Source: Methylobacterium gregans
Lineage (GTDB): Bacteria; Pseudomonadota; Alphaproteobacteria; Rhizobiales; Beijerinckiaceae
Assembly: GCF_022179245.1 (NCBI RefSeq)
Contig: NZ_BPQM01000041.1
Span: forward strand, 1-64,000
Length of the DNA stretch: 64,000 nt
Direction of reading: 5' to 3'
Part shown: positions 28,368 through 36,782 of the stretch, piece by piece
Layout: each line of letters starts with the position of its first letter
How positions within the stretch are numbered: position 1 is the first letter of the stretch
The notes under the pieces: generated by a model
What the model was told of the DNA's origin: nothing
Database searches by the model: none
What the model saw: only the letters and a program-made list of their open reading frames with translations
Program-made: the position numbers and the translations under genes

Positions 28368-29219
28368 TCAGGCGTCCAGGCCCAGATCGATGATCGCGGC
28401 GCTGTGGGTGATCCATCCGCAGGAGATCAGGTCCACGCCCGAGGCCGCCACGGCGCCCACCGTCTCGCGGGTGATGCGGCCCGAGGCCTCGGAGAGGGCC
28501 CGGCCGTCGATCATCGCGACAGCGCGGGCGAGCGTCGCCGGATCCATGTTGTCGAGGAGCACCGCGTCGGCCCCGACGGAGAGCGCCTCTTCGAGCTGGG
28601 CCAGCGTGTCGACCTCGACCTCGATCTTCACGAGATGGCCGGCGCGCGCTCGCGCCCGCTCGATCGCCGGCACGATGCCGCCCGCGACCGCAACGTGGTT
28701 GTCCTTGATCAGCACCGCGTCGTCGAGGCCGAAGCGGTGGTTCGAGCCGCCGCCGGCGCGCACGGCGTGCTTCTCCAGGGCGCGCAGGCCCGGCGTGGTC
28801 TTGCGGGTGCAGACGATGGCGGCCTTGCCGTGCGGGCGCGCGGCCTCCACCAGCCCGGCGGTGGCGGTGGCGACCCCCGAGAGGCGGCAGAGCAGGTTGA
28901 GGGCGACGCGCTCGGCGGTGAGGATGGCGCGCGCCGGGCCGTCGAGGCGGAGCACCACGTCGCCGGGCGCGACGCGGGCGCCGTCCGGCCGCTCGACCGT
29001 GACGGAGACCGCCGGGTCGATCAGCTCAAATGCGATCCGGGCGCAGTCCACGCCCGCAATCACGCCGTTCTGGCGCGCGCCGATCACGCCCTGGAGGCGG
29101 GCCTCGGGCGGCACGATCGCGTCCGTGGTGATGTCGCCCGCCCGGCCGAGATCCTCCAGCAGGGCAGCGCGCACGACAGGCTCCACGAGGAGCCGCGGGA
29201 GAGGGACAAGGTCGGTCAT
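28368..29219 (-). CDS. nadC: Nicotinate-nucleotide pyrophosphorylase (quinolinate phosphoribosyltransferase)
   Basis: A 283-residue enzyme converting quinolinate and PRPP to nicotinate mononucleotide. Family marks: LEDLGRAGDITTDAIVPP, ALNLLCRLSGVATAT, IVCTRKTTPGLRALEKHAVRAGG (split around K-T-T-P), LIKDNHVAVAGG, and VEVEVDTLAQLEEAL with DAVLLDNM. The start overlaps the nadB stop by 4 bases. Last gene of nadA-nadB-nadC. Confidence 0.96.
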   Translation of the reverse strand: MTDLVPLPRLLVEPVVRAALLEDLGRAGDITTDAIVPPEARLQGVIGARQNGVIAGVDCARIAFELIDPAVSVTVERPDGARVAPGDVVLRLDGPARAILTAERVALNLLCRLSGVATATAGLVEAARPHGKAAIVCTRKTTPGLRALEKHAVRAGGGSNHRFGLDDAVLIKDNHVAVAGGIVPAIERARARAGHLVKIEVEVDTLAQLEEALSVGADAVLLDNMDPATLARAVAMIDGRALSEASGRITRETVGAVAASGVDLISCGWITHSAAIIDLGLDA

Positions 29220-30739
29220 CGGGCCAGGGCCTCCGCGGCCGCGCGGGCCGCCGGTTCGATCTCGGCCAGCACGGTGCCGAGGGTGATCTCGCTGTGGCGG
29301 GCGGGCGCCGACCCGCTGAAGTCGCTGCGCCAGTGCGCGCCGCGGCTCTCGCGCCGGCCGAGCGCCGTGTGGGCGACGAGGAGCGCCACGAGAGCAGCGT
29401 CGCAGGTCGGGCTCAGCGGCGCGAGGCGGGCGACGGCCTCGCGCAGGCCGGCCTCGTCCCGCACCACGCCGACCCGGGCCTCCATCAGAGCGCGGATCGG
29501 GGCGAGGTCGCCGGACGCGCGCGGCGGCGTCGCCTCGGGCAGGGCCGGGCCGGACGCCGCGTCGAGCCCGTCCGCGACGAAGCCCGCGTACGCGAGCCCT
29601 TCGAGGAGCGAGTTGCTGGCGAGCCGATTCGCGCCGTGCAGCCCCGTGGAGGCCACCTCGCCGCAGGCGTAGAGCCCCGGCACCGAGGTGGCGCCGCGGG
29701 CGTCCACCTTCACGCCGCCCATGTGGTAGTGCGCCGCCGGGCGCACGGGGATCGCCTGCACGGCCGGGTCGATGCCGGCCTCCGCGCAGAGCGCCGCCAC
29801 GGTGGGGAAGCGCGTCGCCATGCGGCTGCCCAGCGCCCCGCGCGTGTCGAGATGGACGGTGCGGCCCCGGGCCAGCGCCCCGAAGATGCCGCGCGCCACC
29901 ACGTCCCGGGGCGCGAGGTCGCCGCCCGCGACGCCGGCCATCACCGGCTCGCCGTGCTCGTCCACGAGCCGGGCGCCCTCCCCCCGCAGCGCCTCGGTGG
30001 CGAGCGGCATCGGGTCGGCGCCGGCCGCGATGGCGGTCGGGTGGAACTGCACGAATTCCATGTCGCGCATCACGGCGCCCGCCCGCGCGGCGAGCGCGAG
30101 GCCGCGGCCCGTGGCGCCACGCGGGTTGGTGGTCGCGGCGTAGAGTGCGCCGAGCCCGCCGGTGGCCAGCACCACGGCCCGGGCCGGGATGCGAAAGGGC
30201 ACGCCGTCCCGCGCGCAGACCACGCCCGCGACGGCGCCGTCCGCGTCGCGCAGAAGGTCGCGGACCGTGGCGACCACGACCTCGACCGAGGGCGCGGCCT
30301 GGACGGCGCGCACCAGACCTTCGAGCACGCGGGCGCCCGTGGCGTCGCCGCCCGCCCGCACGATACGTCGCCGCCCGTGCGCCGCTTCGAGGCCGAGCGC
30401 GAGCGCCCCGTCCTCGGCCCGATCGAAGGCGACACCGATGCCGCGCAGCCAGTCGATCAGGTGCGGGCCCTCGGCGGCGACGCGCGCGGCGACCTCGGGC
30501 TCGCTCAGGCCGGCGCCCGCCGCCAGCGTGTCGGCGGCATGGAGTTCGGCCGCGTCGTCGGCGCCGATCGCGGCGGCGATGCCGCCCTGCGCCCAGCCGG
30601 TGGCGGTGCCGAGCCCGAGCGGGCTCGCGCTGACGAGGGTCACGGGGCGCGGCGCGAGGCGCAGGGCCGTCGCGAGGCCGGCCACGCCCGCGCCGACCAC
30701 GACGACGCGGTCGGCTGGGTTGCGGGTGAGCGCGTTCAT
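29216..30739 (-). CDS. nadB: L-aspartate oxidase NadB
   Basis: A 507-residue flavoenzyme that oxidises aspartate to iminoaspartate. The FAD site is VVVGAGVAGLATALRL near residue 13; GGIAAAIGADD, RRIVRAGGDATGARV, ATGGLGALYAATTNP, FVQFHPTAIA, HYHMGGVKVD, and GLYACGEVASTGLHGANRL then SNSLLEGLAYAG follow. The C-terminal helical domain is shorter than in E. coli (507 against 540). It overlaps nadA (ATGA at its start) and nadC (4 bases). Confidence 0.95.
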   Translation of the reverse strand: MNALTRNPADRVVVVGAGVAGLATALRLAPRPVTLVSASPLGLGTATGWAQGGIAAAIGADDAAELHAADTLAAGAGLSEPEVAARVAAEGPHLIDWLRGIGVAFDRAEDGALALGLEAAHGRRRIVRAGGDATGARVLEGLVRAVQAAPSVEVVVATVRDLLRDADGAVAGVVCARDGVPFRIPARAVVLATGGLGALYAATTNPRGATGRGLALAARAGAVMRDMEFVQFHPTAIAAGADPMPLATEALRGEGARLVDEHGEPVMAGVAGGDLAPRDVVARGIFGALARGRTVHLDTRGALGSRMATRFPTVAALCAEAGIDPAVQAIPVRPAAHYHMGGVKVDARGATSVPGLYACGEVASTGLHGANRLASNSLLEGLAYAGFVADGLDAASGPALPEATPPRASGDLAPIRALMEARVGVVRDEAGLREAVARLAPLSPTCDAALVALLVAHTALGRRESRGAHWRSDFSGSAPARHSEITLGTVLAEIEPAARAAAEALAR

Positions 30740-31770
30740 CGGGCGCGCACCGCCAGCATCCGCTCCACCGCCGCCCGCGCCCGCTCGGCCAGGGCCGGAT
30801 CGACCGTCACCTCGTGGGTCATCGTCTCAAGGGCGCGGCGGATGTTCTTCAGGCTCATCCGCTTCATGTGCGGGCACATGTTGCAGGGCTTGATGAACTC
30901 GATGTCGGGGTTCTGCGCCGCGATGTTGTCGGCCATCGAGCACTCGGTGACGAGCACGACCTGAGCCGGCCGCTTCTCGATGACGAAGTTCATCATCATG
31001 GCGGTCGAGCCCGAGAAGTCGGACTCGGCCACGACGTCCGGCGGACATTCGGGATGCGCGATCACCGTGACGCCCGGATAGCTCTCGCGCACGTCGCGGA
31101 TGTCGGCGGGCGTGAAGCGCTCATGCACCTCGCAATGCCCGGCCCAGGTCAGGATCTCGACCTCCGGCACCTCGGCCTGGACGTTCTGGGCGAGGAACTC
31201 GTCGGGAATCATCAGCACCCGCGGAGCGTTCAGCGAGCGCACGACCTCAACCGCGTTGCCGGAGGTGCAGCAGAGGTCGGACTCGGCCTTCACCGCCGCC
31301 GAGGTGTTCACGTAGGTCACGATCGGCACGCCCGGATAGCGGGCGCGCAGGCCGCGCACGTCCTCCGCCGTGATCGAGTCGGCGAGCGAGCAGCCGGCGC
31401 CCATGTCGGGGATCAGCACGGTCTTGGCCGGGTTCAGGAGCTTGGCCGTCTCGGCCATGAAGTGCACGCCCGCCAGCACGATCACGTCGGCATCGACGCT
31501 CACCGCCTCTCGGGCGAGCGCGAGGCTGTCGCCCACAATGTCCGCGACCGTATGGAAGATCTCGGGCGCCTGGTAGTTGTGGGCCAGGATCACCGCGTTC
31601 CTCTCGCGCTTGAGCCGCAGGATCGCCTCGATGTCGGGGGCGAGTGCCGGCCACTCGATCGCCGGCACGTGCCGGCTGACGCGGGCGAAGATCTCCGGAA
31701 GCGGCAGGGATTGCGGGGCCAAGCCGCCCGGAACGGGGCCGCGGGAGACAGGTTGACTGGTCGCCGCCAT
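30736..31770 (-). CDS. nadA: Quinolinate synthase NadA
   Basis: A 344-residue iron-sulfur enzyme that condenses iminoaspartate with dihydroxyacetone phosphate. The three cluster Cys lie in AGCSLADS, HPECPPDV and PCNMCPHM. Other marks: ILAHNYQAPEI, GVHFMAETAKLL, VTYVNTSAAVKAESD and CCTSGNAVEVV. ATG 31770 has GGAGGA 5-6 bases upstream; ATGs at 31782, 31791 and 31800 are in frame but the last two lie in the palindrome described next. First gene of nadABC. Confidence 0.95.
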   Translation of the reverse strand: MAATSQPVSRGPVPGGLAPQSLPLPEIFARVSRHVPAIEWPALAPDIEAILRLKRERNAVILAHNYQAPEIFHTVADIVGDSLALAREAVSVDADVIVLAGVHFMAETAKLLNPAKTVLIPDMGAGCSLADSITAEDVRGLRARYPGVPIVTYVNTSAAVKAESDLCCTSGNAVEVVRSLNAPRVLMIPDEFLAQNVQAEVPEVEILTWAGHCEVHERFTPADIRDVRESYPGVTVIAHPECPPDVVAESDFSGSTAMMMNFVIEKRPAQVVLVTECSMADNIAAQNPDIEFIKPCNMCPHMKRMSLKNIRRALETMTHEVTVDPALAERARAAVERMLAVRAR

Positions 31771-31783
31771 GGCGTCCTCCATT

Positions 31784-31800
31784 ATGCTCATTTTGAGCAT
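31784..31800. promoter_or_regulatory. Palindrome 1, candidate NAD-pathway operator before nadA
   Basis: Perfect ATGCTCA-TTT-TGAGCAT, 14 bases upstream of the nadA start codon. It matches palindrome 2 in all but one position. The position suits repression of nadABC. NadQ, a repressor of NAD synthesis in alphaproteobacteria, is the natural candidate, from memory of its AT-rich TGCTCA/TGAGCA-like site; not verified here. Confidence 0.65.
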
Positions 31801-31841
31801 TGCGCCGCCTAACTTAGGCGGGCCGGCCGCGTCTGTCCAGA

Positions 31842-31860
31842 TATGCTGAGACTGAGCATA
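31842..31860. promoter_or_regulatory. Palindrome 2, candidate NAD-pathway operator
   Basis: TATGCT-GAGACTG-AGCATA, equal to palindrome 1 except for one base in the left arm (ATGCTGA for ATGCTCA). Centres are 59 bp apart, between five and six helical turns, suggesting paired binding. Confidence 0.6.
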
Positions 31861-32229
31861 ACGGTTTTGCGACGCACTGTTATGGTGCGGTGCGAGCCTC
31901 GATCCGCGCACGGACACCCCGCAGCTCGGCCACGGCAGCCCGGACGCGAGCAGCCCGAGGTCCCTCCCATCGAGTTGCACGGGGTTGCTGCGGCGCAGCG
32001 TGTTCACGTTGATTCGGGCGTCATAAACAAGGGTTAAGCGAGCCACTTGCGGGCCGCGCGCAAGCAAATACCCAAAAGTTCCAGCATAGGTCGAATATTT
32101 GCAGGAAATCTTGAGACAGGACCGGTAACCTATGTTGCTGCAGCGCCTCCGGCATGGAGCGACAACAGGACGATCACCGAGGGAGCGGCGCCACCGCTTC
32201 TCGATCACCGTTCCAGCGCACGAGGTCCG

Positions 32230-32970
32230 ATGTCCGGCAAGATCTGTCTGACAGACACAGCCGTAGCCGCTGCGCCCGCCCTGTCCGAGGGGATCCGCCA
32301 GCATCTCGGCACGCAGCTTCAGGAAGCCTACGCGGCCCTGCGGCTCGAACCGCCCTCCGCCCGAATCGCGGACCTCGTCGCCACGCTCGACGCGGCCCTG
32401 GCCAAGGCGCAGGACGCGGACGAGCGGGCCTTCCGCGCCGGCCTGCTGGAGGCGGTGCCGAGCCTGCACAACTTCGCGGTCTCGCTGACCCGCAATCCGA
32501 CCGCGGCGGACGACCTCGTGCAGGATACCCTGCTGCGGGCATGGCGCAGCCGGGGGAGCTTCAAGGCCGGCACGAATCTCGGCGCGTGGCTGTTCACGAT
32601 CATGCGCAACGCCTTCTACAGCGTCCACCGCAAGCAGGCCCGCGAGGTCTCGGACACGGACGGCGACCACGCCGCCCGCCTCGCGACCGTCCCGGCGCAG
32701 GGCGGCCATCTCGACCTTCAGGACGTGCAGGCGGCCCTGGAGCGCCTGCCGGCCGTGATGCGCGAGGCGCTGATCCTGGTCGCGGTCGAGAACGCCTCGT
32801 ACGAGGAGGCGGCCGAGATCCTGAAGTGCCGAATCGGCACCGTGAAGAGCCGCGTCTGGCGCGCCCGGGACCAGCTTGCGCACATGCTGGGCTACTCAGG
32901 CGCCGAGGTCGGCGCCGATCACCTCACGCTCTCGGCCCTCGGGCACGAAGGGCTCGCCGCAGAGATCTGA
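32230..32970 (+). CDS. EcfG-like ECF sigma factor (general stress response type)
   Basis: A 246-residue RNA polymerase sigma factor. ATG 32230 is used; an upstream frame to 32047 lacks support. Residues about 1-75 are an unusual N-terminal extension. Region 2 is HNFAVSLTRNPTAADDLVQD, followed by TLLRAWRSRGSFKAGTNL and AWLFTIMRNAFYSVHRKQAR; region 4 is DVQAALERLPAVMREALILV and YEEAAEILKCRIGTVKSRVW. The GTN..AWLFTI..N.FYS..RK...E pattern and the spacing are those of EcfG (ECF15), the target of the PhyR/NepR partner switch. No phyR or nepR gene is next to it, so it may be one of several paralogues. Confidence 0.85.
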   Translation: MSGKICLTDTAVAAAPALSEGIRQHLGTQLQEAYAALRLEPPSARIADLVATLDAALAKAQDADERAFRAGLLEAVPSLHNFAVSLTRNPTAADDLVQDTLLRAWRSRGSFKAGTNLGAWLFTIMRNAFYSVHRKQAREVSDTDGDHAARLATVPAQGGHLDLQDVQAALERLPAVMREALILVAVENASYEEAAEILKCRIGTVKSRVWRARDQLAHMLGYSGAEVGADHLTLSALGHEGLAAEI

Positions 32971-33222
32971 ACGGGGCGTAGGACCGCTGCGCAGGCCCGG
33001 CGGTCCGGACGCCCCGGTGCTCCGGGTGTGACGCCGTTCCCACTGCTCTGCGGCGAGACGAGCCGCACCGCAGCCCATGAGGCCGGACATCCGCGCGGTC
33101 CCGAGCCCGTGTCATGCGGCTTCCGGGTGAGACCGCACCATCGCGCGACGAGCCATCACGGGTCCGCGCCATCCGAGGATGGACGGAAGGGCCCCGGCTC
33201 GGTCGCCTCGCGAAGCGGCGCC

Positions 33223-33546
33223 TCAGCCCTCGCCGTCCTCCACCTCGATGCCGTGCTCGGCCAGAATCCAGAAGATCGCCTCTAGGTCCTCCGCCGAGAC
33301 GTCGCGCGGGGGCAGCGCCTCCTCGAGATCCTCGTAGGTCAGGGCTCGGCTGCGCTGGCGCTCGGCCTTGGCCAGCAGCGCGTCCACCGCCCGGCGGATG
33401 TCGGCGGGCAGCGCGTCGAGGCTCGGCAAGCGGTAGGTGAAGGCCGGGCGGAGCGCCGCTTCGAGCAAGCCGTCGATGATCGCCTGGCGACGCGCGTGCG
33501 CGTCGTCCCGATCCGGCTGGTCCTTCTTGGTCGGCCGCTTGCCCAT
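33223..33546 (-). CDS. Stand-alone sigma factor region 1.1 domain protein
   Basis: A 107-residue protein. The first half is charged and basic (MGKRPTKKDQPDRDDAHARR) with a helix. The second half, LTYEDLEEALPPRDVSAEDL to IFWILAEHGIEVED, matches region 1.1 of housekeeping sigma-70 factors (normally TYEEINEALPEE...IEDLLSMLEDLGIEV-like). No region 2-4 sequence follows, and the gene ends with its own stop codon, so it is not a sigma factor itself. It may be a DNA mimic or a modulator of RNA polymerase; that is inference. Confidence 0.78.
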   Translation of the reverse strand: MGKRPTKKDQPDRDDAHARRQAIIDGLLEAALRPAFTYRLPSLDALPADIRRAVDALLAKAERQRSRALTYEDLEEALPPRDVSAEDLEAIFWILAEHGIEVEDGEG

Positions 33547-33599
33547 GCGGCTGATCTAGACCGCCGCCGCCCGGCGTCGAGTCCTCTCCGCGACGTCGG

Positions 33600-34982
33600 C
33601 TATCCGACGCCGACCGGGCGCTTCGTCACCGCCGGCACCCGCATGGTGACGAGCTCCTCGGCAGCCGTCGGGTGGACCGCCACGGTGCGGTCGAAATCGG
33701 CCTTGGTCGCCCCCATGGTGACCGCGATGCCGACCGCCTGGATGATCTCGCCCGCGTCGTGCCCGACGACGTGGACGCCGACCACCCGGTCGCTCTCCGG
33801 CTCGACCAGCACCTTCATCAGCACCCGCTCCTGCCGGCCCGACAGCGTCGCCATCATCGGCCGGAAGGCCGCGCGGTAGACGTCGATGGCGCCGTAGCAG
33901 GCCCGCGCCGTGTCCTCGTTGTGGCCCACCACGCCGATCTCGGGCGTGGAGAATACCGCGGTCGGGATCAGGCGGTGATCGACCTGCGCGGGCTTGCCCC
34001 CGAACACCGTGTCGGCGAAGGCGTGGCCCTCGCGGATCGCGATCGGCGTGAGGTTCGCCCGGTTGGTGACGTCGCCAACCGCGTAGATCGAGGGCACGCG
34101 GGTCTGCGACCACGCATCGACCGGGATCGCCCCGGCGCTGTCCAGTTCGATGCCGACCCGCTCCAGCCCGAGCCCGGCGACGTTCGGGCGCCGGCCGGTC
34201 GCGACCAGCACCTGATCGACCACGAGGCTCGTTCCGTCGTCGAGGGTGGCGCGGATGCCGCCCTCCGCCCGCTCCAACCGCTGCAGGGTGCGGCCGAGGC
34301 GCAGGTCCATGCGCTGCGCGTAGGCCTCGCCCAGCGCGTCGCGCACCTCCTCGTCGAAGCCGCGCAAGAGTTTCGCACCCCGGTGCAGCAGGGTGGTCTT
34401 GGAGCCGAGGCCTGCGAAGACACCCGCGAATTCCACCGCGATGTAGCCGCCGCCGACGACGAGGATGCGCTCGGGCAGGCTCTCCAGCTCGAACACCTCG
34501 TTCGAGGTGATGCCGAGCTCGCCCCCCGGGATCGCCGGCTCCTTCACCGGATGGGCACCCACCGCCACGAGGATGTGGGCCGCGGTGATGCGGCGGTCGG
34601 ACTGGACCAGCCGGACCGTGTGCGGGTCCTCGATCACGGCGCGCTCAGGATGGATCTCGACCCCGGCGCGGATCAGGTTGGCGTCGTAGATGCCCTCCAG
34701 CCGCGTCACCTCGGCGTCGCGGCGCTGCTTCAGAACCGACCAGTCGAAGCGGGGCTGCCCGACGCTCCAGCCGAAGCCCGCCGCGTCCTCGAAGGCGTCG
34801 CTGAACCGGCCGGCATAGACCATCAGCTTCTTCGGCACGCAGCCGCGGATCACGCATGTGCCGCCGACCCGGTACTCCTCGGCGAGCCGCACCCGGGCAC
34901 CGTAGCCGGCCGCGATCCGCGCCGCCCGCACGCCGCCCGAGCCGCCGCCGATGACGAAGAGGTCGCAGTCGAAGTCGCTCAT
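33600..34982 (-). CDS. gor: Glutathione-disulfide reductase
   Basis: A 460-residue FAD/NADPH enzyme that keeps glutathione reduced. The FAD site is DLFVIGGGSGGVRAAR, the redox disulfide is GGTCVIRGCVPKK (Cys near 42 and 47), the NADPH site is ILVVGGGYIAVEFAG, the second FAD contact is SIYAVGDVTNR, and the C-terminal catalytic His-Glu is VAVHPTAAEE. ATG 34982 overlaps the O-antigen ligase stop by 4 bases. Last gene of the rpiA operon. Confidence 0.95.
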   Translation of the reverse strand: MSDFDCDLFVIGGGSGGVRAARIAAGYGARVRLAEEYRVGGTCVIRGCVPKKLMVYAGRFSDAFEDAAGFGWSVGQPRFDWSVLKQRRDAEVTRLEGIYDANLIRAGVEIHPERAVIEDPHTVRLVQSDRRITAAHILVAVGAHPVKEPAIPGGELGITSNEVFELESLPERILVVGGGYIAVEFAGVFAGLGSKTTLLHRGAKLLRGFDEEVRDALGEAYAQRMDLRLGRTLQRLERAEGGIRATLDDGTSLVVDQVLVATGRRPNVAGLGLERVGIELDSAGAIPVDAWSQTRVPSIYAVGDVTNRANLTPIAIREGHAFADTVFGGKPAQVDHRLIPTAVFSTPEIGVVGHNEDTARACYGAIDVYRAAFRPMMATLSGRQERVLMKVLVEPESDRVVGVHVVGHDAGEIIQAVGIAVTMGATKADFDRTVAVHPTAAEELVTMRVPAVTKRPVGVG

Positions 34983-36190
34983 GCGGATCCGCTCTCGGGT
35001 TTCGTCGCCTCGCGCAGCCACGTGATGGCAGCGCCGAGCGACGCCGTCCACCACGCCGCCCAGGCATTGTGCTCCACGAAGGCGATCGCCGCCGCCGCCG
35101 CCGCGAGGCCGAGCGCGGCCACCGCCTCGGGCCGGCGCAGTCCCACGACCGGGCGCAGACCCAGGAAGAGCGCGAGCGCCAGCAGCACGGCGCCGGGCAG
35201 GCCGAGCTCCGCCCAGACCTGGAGAAACGTGTTGTGCGGGTGCCCGACCGCCAGCATCGGCCGCAGCTCCGGATCGATGCGGGCGGCGACCGGCGTCTCG
35301 GCGAAGCGTGGCGCCACGCCGAACCCCGCCCCGCGCCACGGATCGGCGGCGACCGCCGCGCCGAAGCTCCGCGCGATGGCGACGCGGGCGCGGGAGGAGG
35401 ACTGGACCAGCCGCGCGTGGGCGGCCTCGGGCATCAGCCGCTCCAGCAGGTCGCCCTCGACGGGGGCGAGCGCCACCGCGAGGCCGAGGCCGAGCCCGGC
35501 GATGCCGACCGCGATCCGCCGGGGCAGGATCGCCGCGAGCGCCGCCATGGCGAGGCCGGCGATCAGCCCCATCGCGGCGGCGCCGCTGATCGAGCGGAGC
35601 GCGCCGACCATCGCGAGGCCGAGCGCCAGAGCCGCGAGGACGCGCCGCCCGCGCCGCCACAGCACCAGCGCGACGGGCCCGGTCAGCAGCACCAGGGTCA
35701 TGGCCGGGCGGTTGAACACGAAGGCGGCGTCGCGCTGCCCGAGCCAGGCCTGCACCCGGAGGTCGGTGGCGAGGCTCGCCGCCATGACGAGCGCCGCCAG
35801 CACGACGGATGCGCAGGCGAGCGGGCCGGCGAAGGCCGGGATCCGTCCCGGCGCGAGCCGGACGAGCAGGACAGCGGCGAGGAGCGTCGGCGCGAACTCG
35901 GAGAGCGCCCGGAGTGAGACGGCGGGGAACGGCGTCCAGGCGAAGGAGGCGAGCGCCCAGGCCATGAGCGCCAGCCCGACGAGCCCGAGCGGCGCGCGGA
36001 GGGCCGCCGCGAGTTCCCGGGCCGCCCCCAAAGCATCCTCGGCGAGCCGCCCGGCCAGGAAGCACAGGGCCGCCACCGCGACGAGAGCCGGGCTAGACCG
36101 GTTGGCGAGCGCCATCGCCAGCGGCACCAGGGCGAGCGCGGCGCCGCCCGCACCGTAGAGGCGCGCGCTCGCCGGATGGGTCGGGCTCAC
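34979..36190 (-). CDS. O-antigen ligase family membrane protein (Wzy_C domain)
   Basis: A 403-residue polytopic membrane protein with about 11-12 helices rich in Ala/Leu/Gly. The Wzy_C/WaaL signature is seen in the periplasmic loop: RGAGFGVAPRFAE and VGHPHNTFLQVWAELGLPG, where the conserved His lies in HPHNTFLQ. Such enzymes ligate or polymerise lipid-linked glycans onto lipid A or proteins. It starts 3 bases after DUF2059 and overlaps gor by ATGA, an odd place for a glycan ligase (see findings). Confidence 0.85.
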   Translation of the reverse strand: MSPTHPASARLYGAGGAALALVPLAMALANRSSPALVAVAALCFLAGRLAEDALGAARELAAALRAPLGLVGLALMAWALASFAWTPFPAVSLRALSEFAPTLLAAVLLVRLAPGRIPAFAGPLACASVVLAALVMAASLATDLRVQAWLGQRDAAFVFNRPAMTLVLLTGPVALVLWRRGRRVLAALALGLAMVGALRSISGAAAMGLIAGLAMAALAAILPRRIAVGIAGLGLGLAVALAPVEGDLLERLMPEAAHARLVQSSSRARVAIARSFGAAVAADPWRGAGFGVAPRFAETPVAARIDPELRPMLAVGHPHNTFLQVWAELGLPGAVLLALALFLGLRPVVGLRRPEAVAALGLAAAAAAIAFVEHNAWAAWWTASLGAAITWLREATKPESGSA

Positions 36191-36193
36191 CGG

Positions 36194-36739
36194 TTACTGG
36201 AGCTGGTGGCCGCGCTTGCCGAGCTCCGCGCGCACCCGCACCATCACGTATTCGGAGACCTCCTGGGTCCAGCTCTGCATGGCCTGGACCATCTCGTCGA
36301 GCACGGCGGGCTGGGACTCGACGTAGCGCTTGCCCGCGGGCGAGCGGAAGAAGGCCGCGATGTCCTTCAGCTCCGCCTCGGTGAGCTTGTCGGCGTAGAT
36401 CTTGGCCGCGGTGTCGACCATGCGCTGCTTCTGCAGCTCCATCTCGGGCTGGAGCGCCGCCAGGACCTCGTTGAGGTCCTTGGCGAGTTCCGGCCGGGTC
36501 ACCGCCTGCTGGCGGATCTGGTCGGCGAAGGCCGGGATGATCGAGTCGAACGAGCGGGCGATCCCCGACGAGAGCATCACCTCGCGGGCGAGCGCGAGGT
36601 GGTTCGCGTTCGGCGCGGCGGGCGCGGGCTGGGCGGCGGGCGCGGCCGGCCTCGCGGCGGGCTTCGGCGCCTGGGCGCTGGCGAGGCCCGGCAGGGCGGC
36701 GGCGAGGATCGCCAGGGCGGCGGCGAGGCGGCGGGTCAT
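36194..36739 (-). CDS. Secreted DUF2059 protein
   Basis: A 181-residue exported protein with a signal peptide (LAAALAILAAALPGLASA) and a Pro/Ala linker to residue about 45. The DUF2059 domain follows: LAREVMLSSGIARSFDSI, then EAELKDIAAFFRSPAGKRYV. The function is unknown; the domain is common in alphaproteobacteria and frequently sits between rpiA and gor, as here. 43 bp after rpiA. Confidence 0.88.
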   Translation of the reverse strand: MTRRLAAALAILAAALPGLASAQAPKPAARPAAPAAQPAPAAPNANHLALAREVMLSSGIARSFDSIIPAFADQIRQQAVTRPELAKDLNEVLAALQPEMELQKQRMVDTAAKIYADKLTEAELKDIAAFFRSPAGKRYVESQPAVLDEMVQAMQSWTQEVSEYVMVRVRAELGKRGHQLQ

Positions 36740-36782
36740 GGAAGCCTATCCGTGGAGGGTCGCATGCGGGGCGGGGGCGCGC

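Larger units (their letters stand above)
31771..32229. other. Divergent control region between nadA and the EcfG-like gene
   Basis: 459 bases without a recognised gene. It holds the two palindromes above and, further on, an inverted repeat CTTGCG-N7-CGCAAG (32046-32064). GC falls in 32020-32140. A clear EcfG-type GGAAC-N16-CGTT promoter for the sigma gene was not found. Confidence 0.55.
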
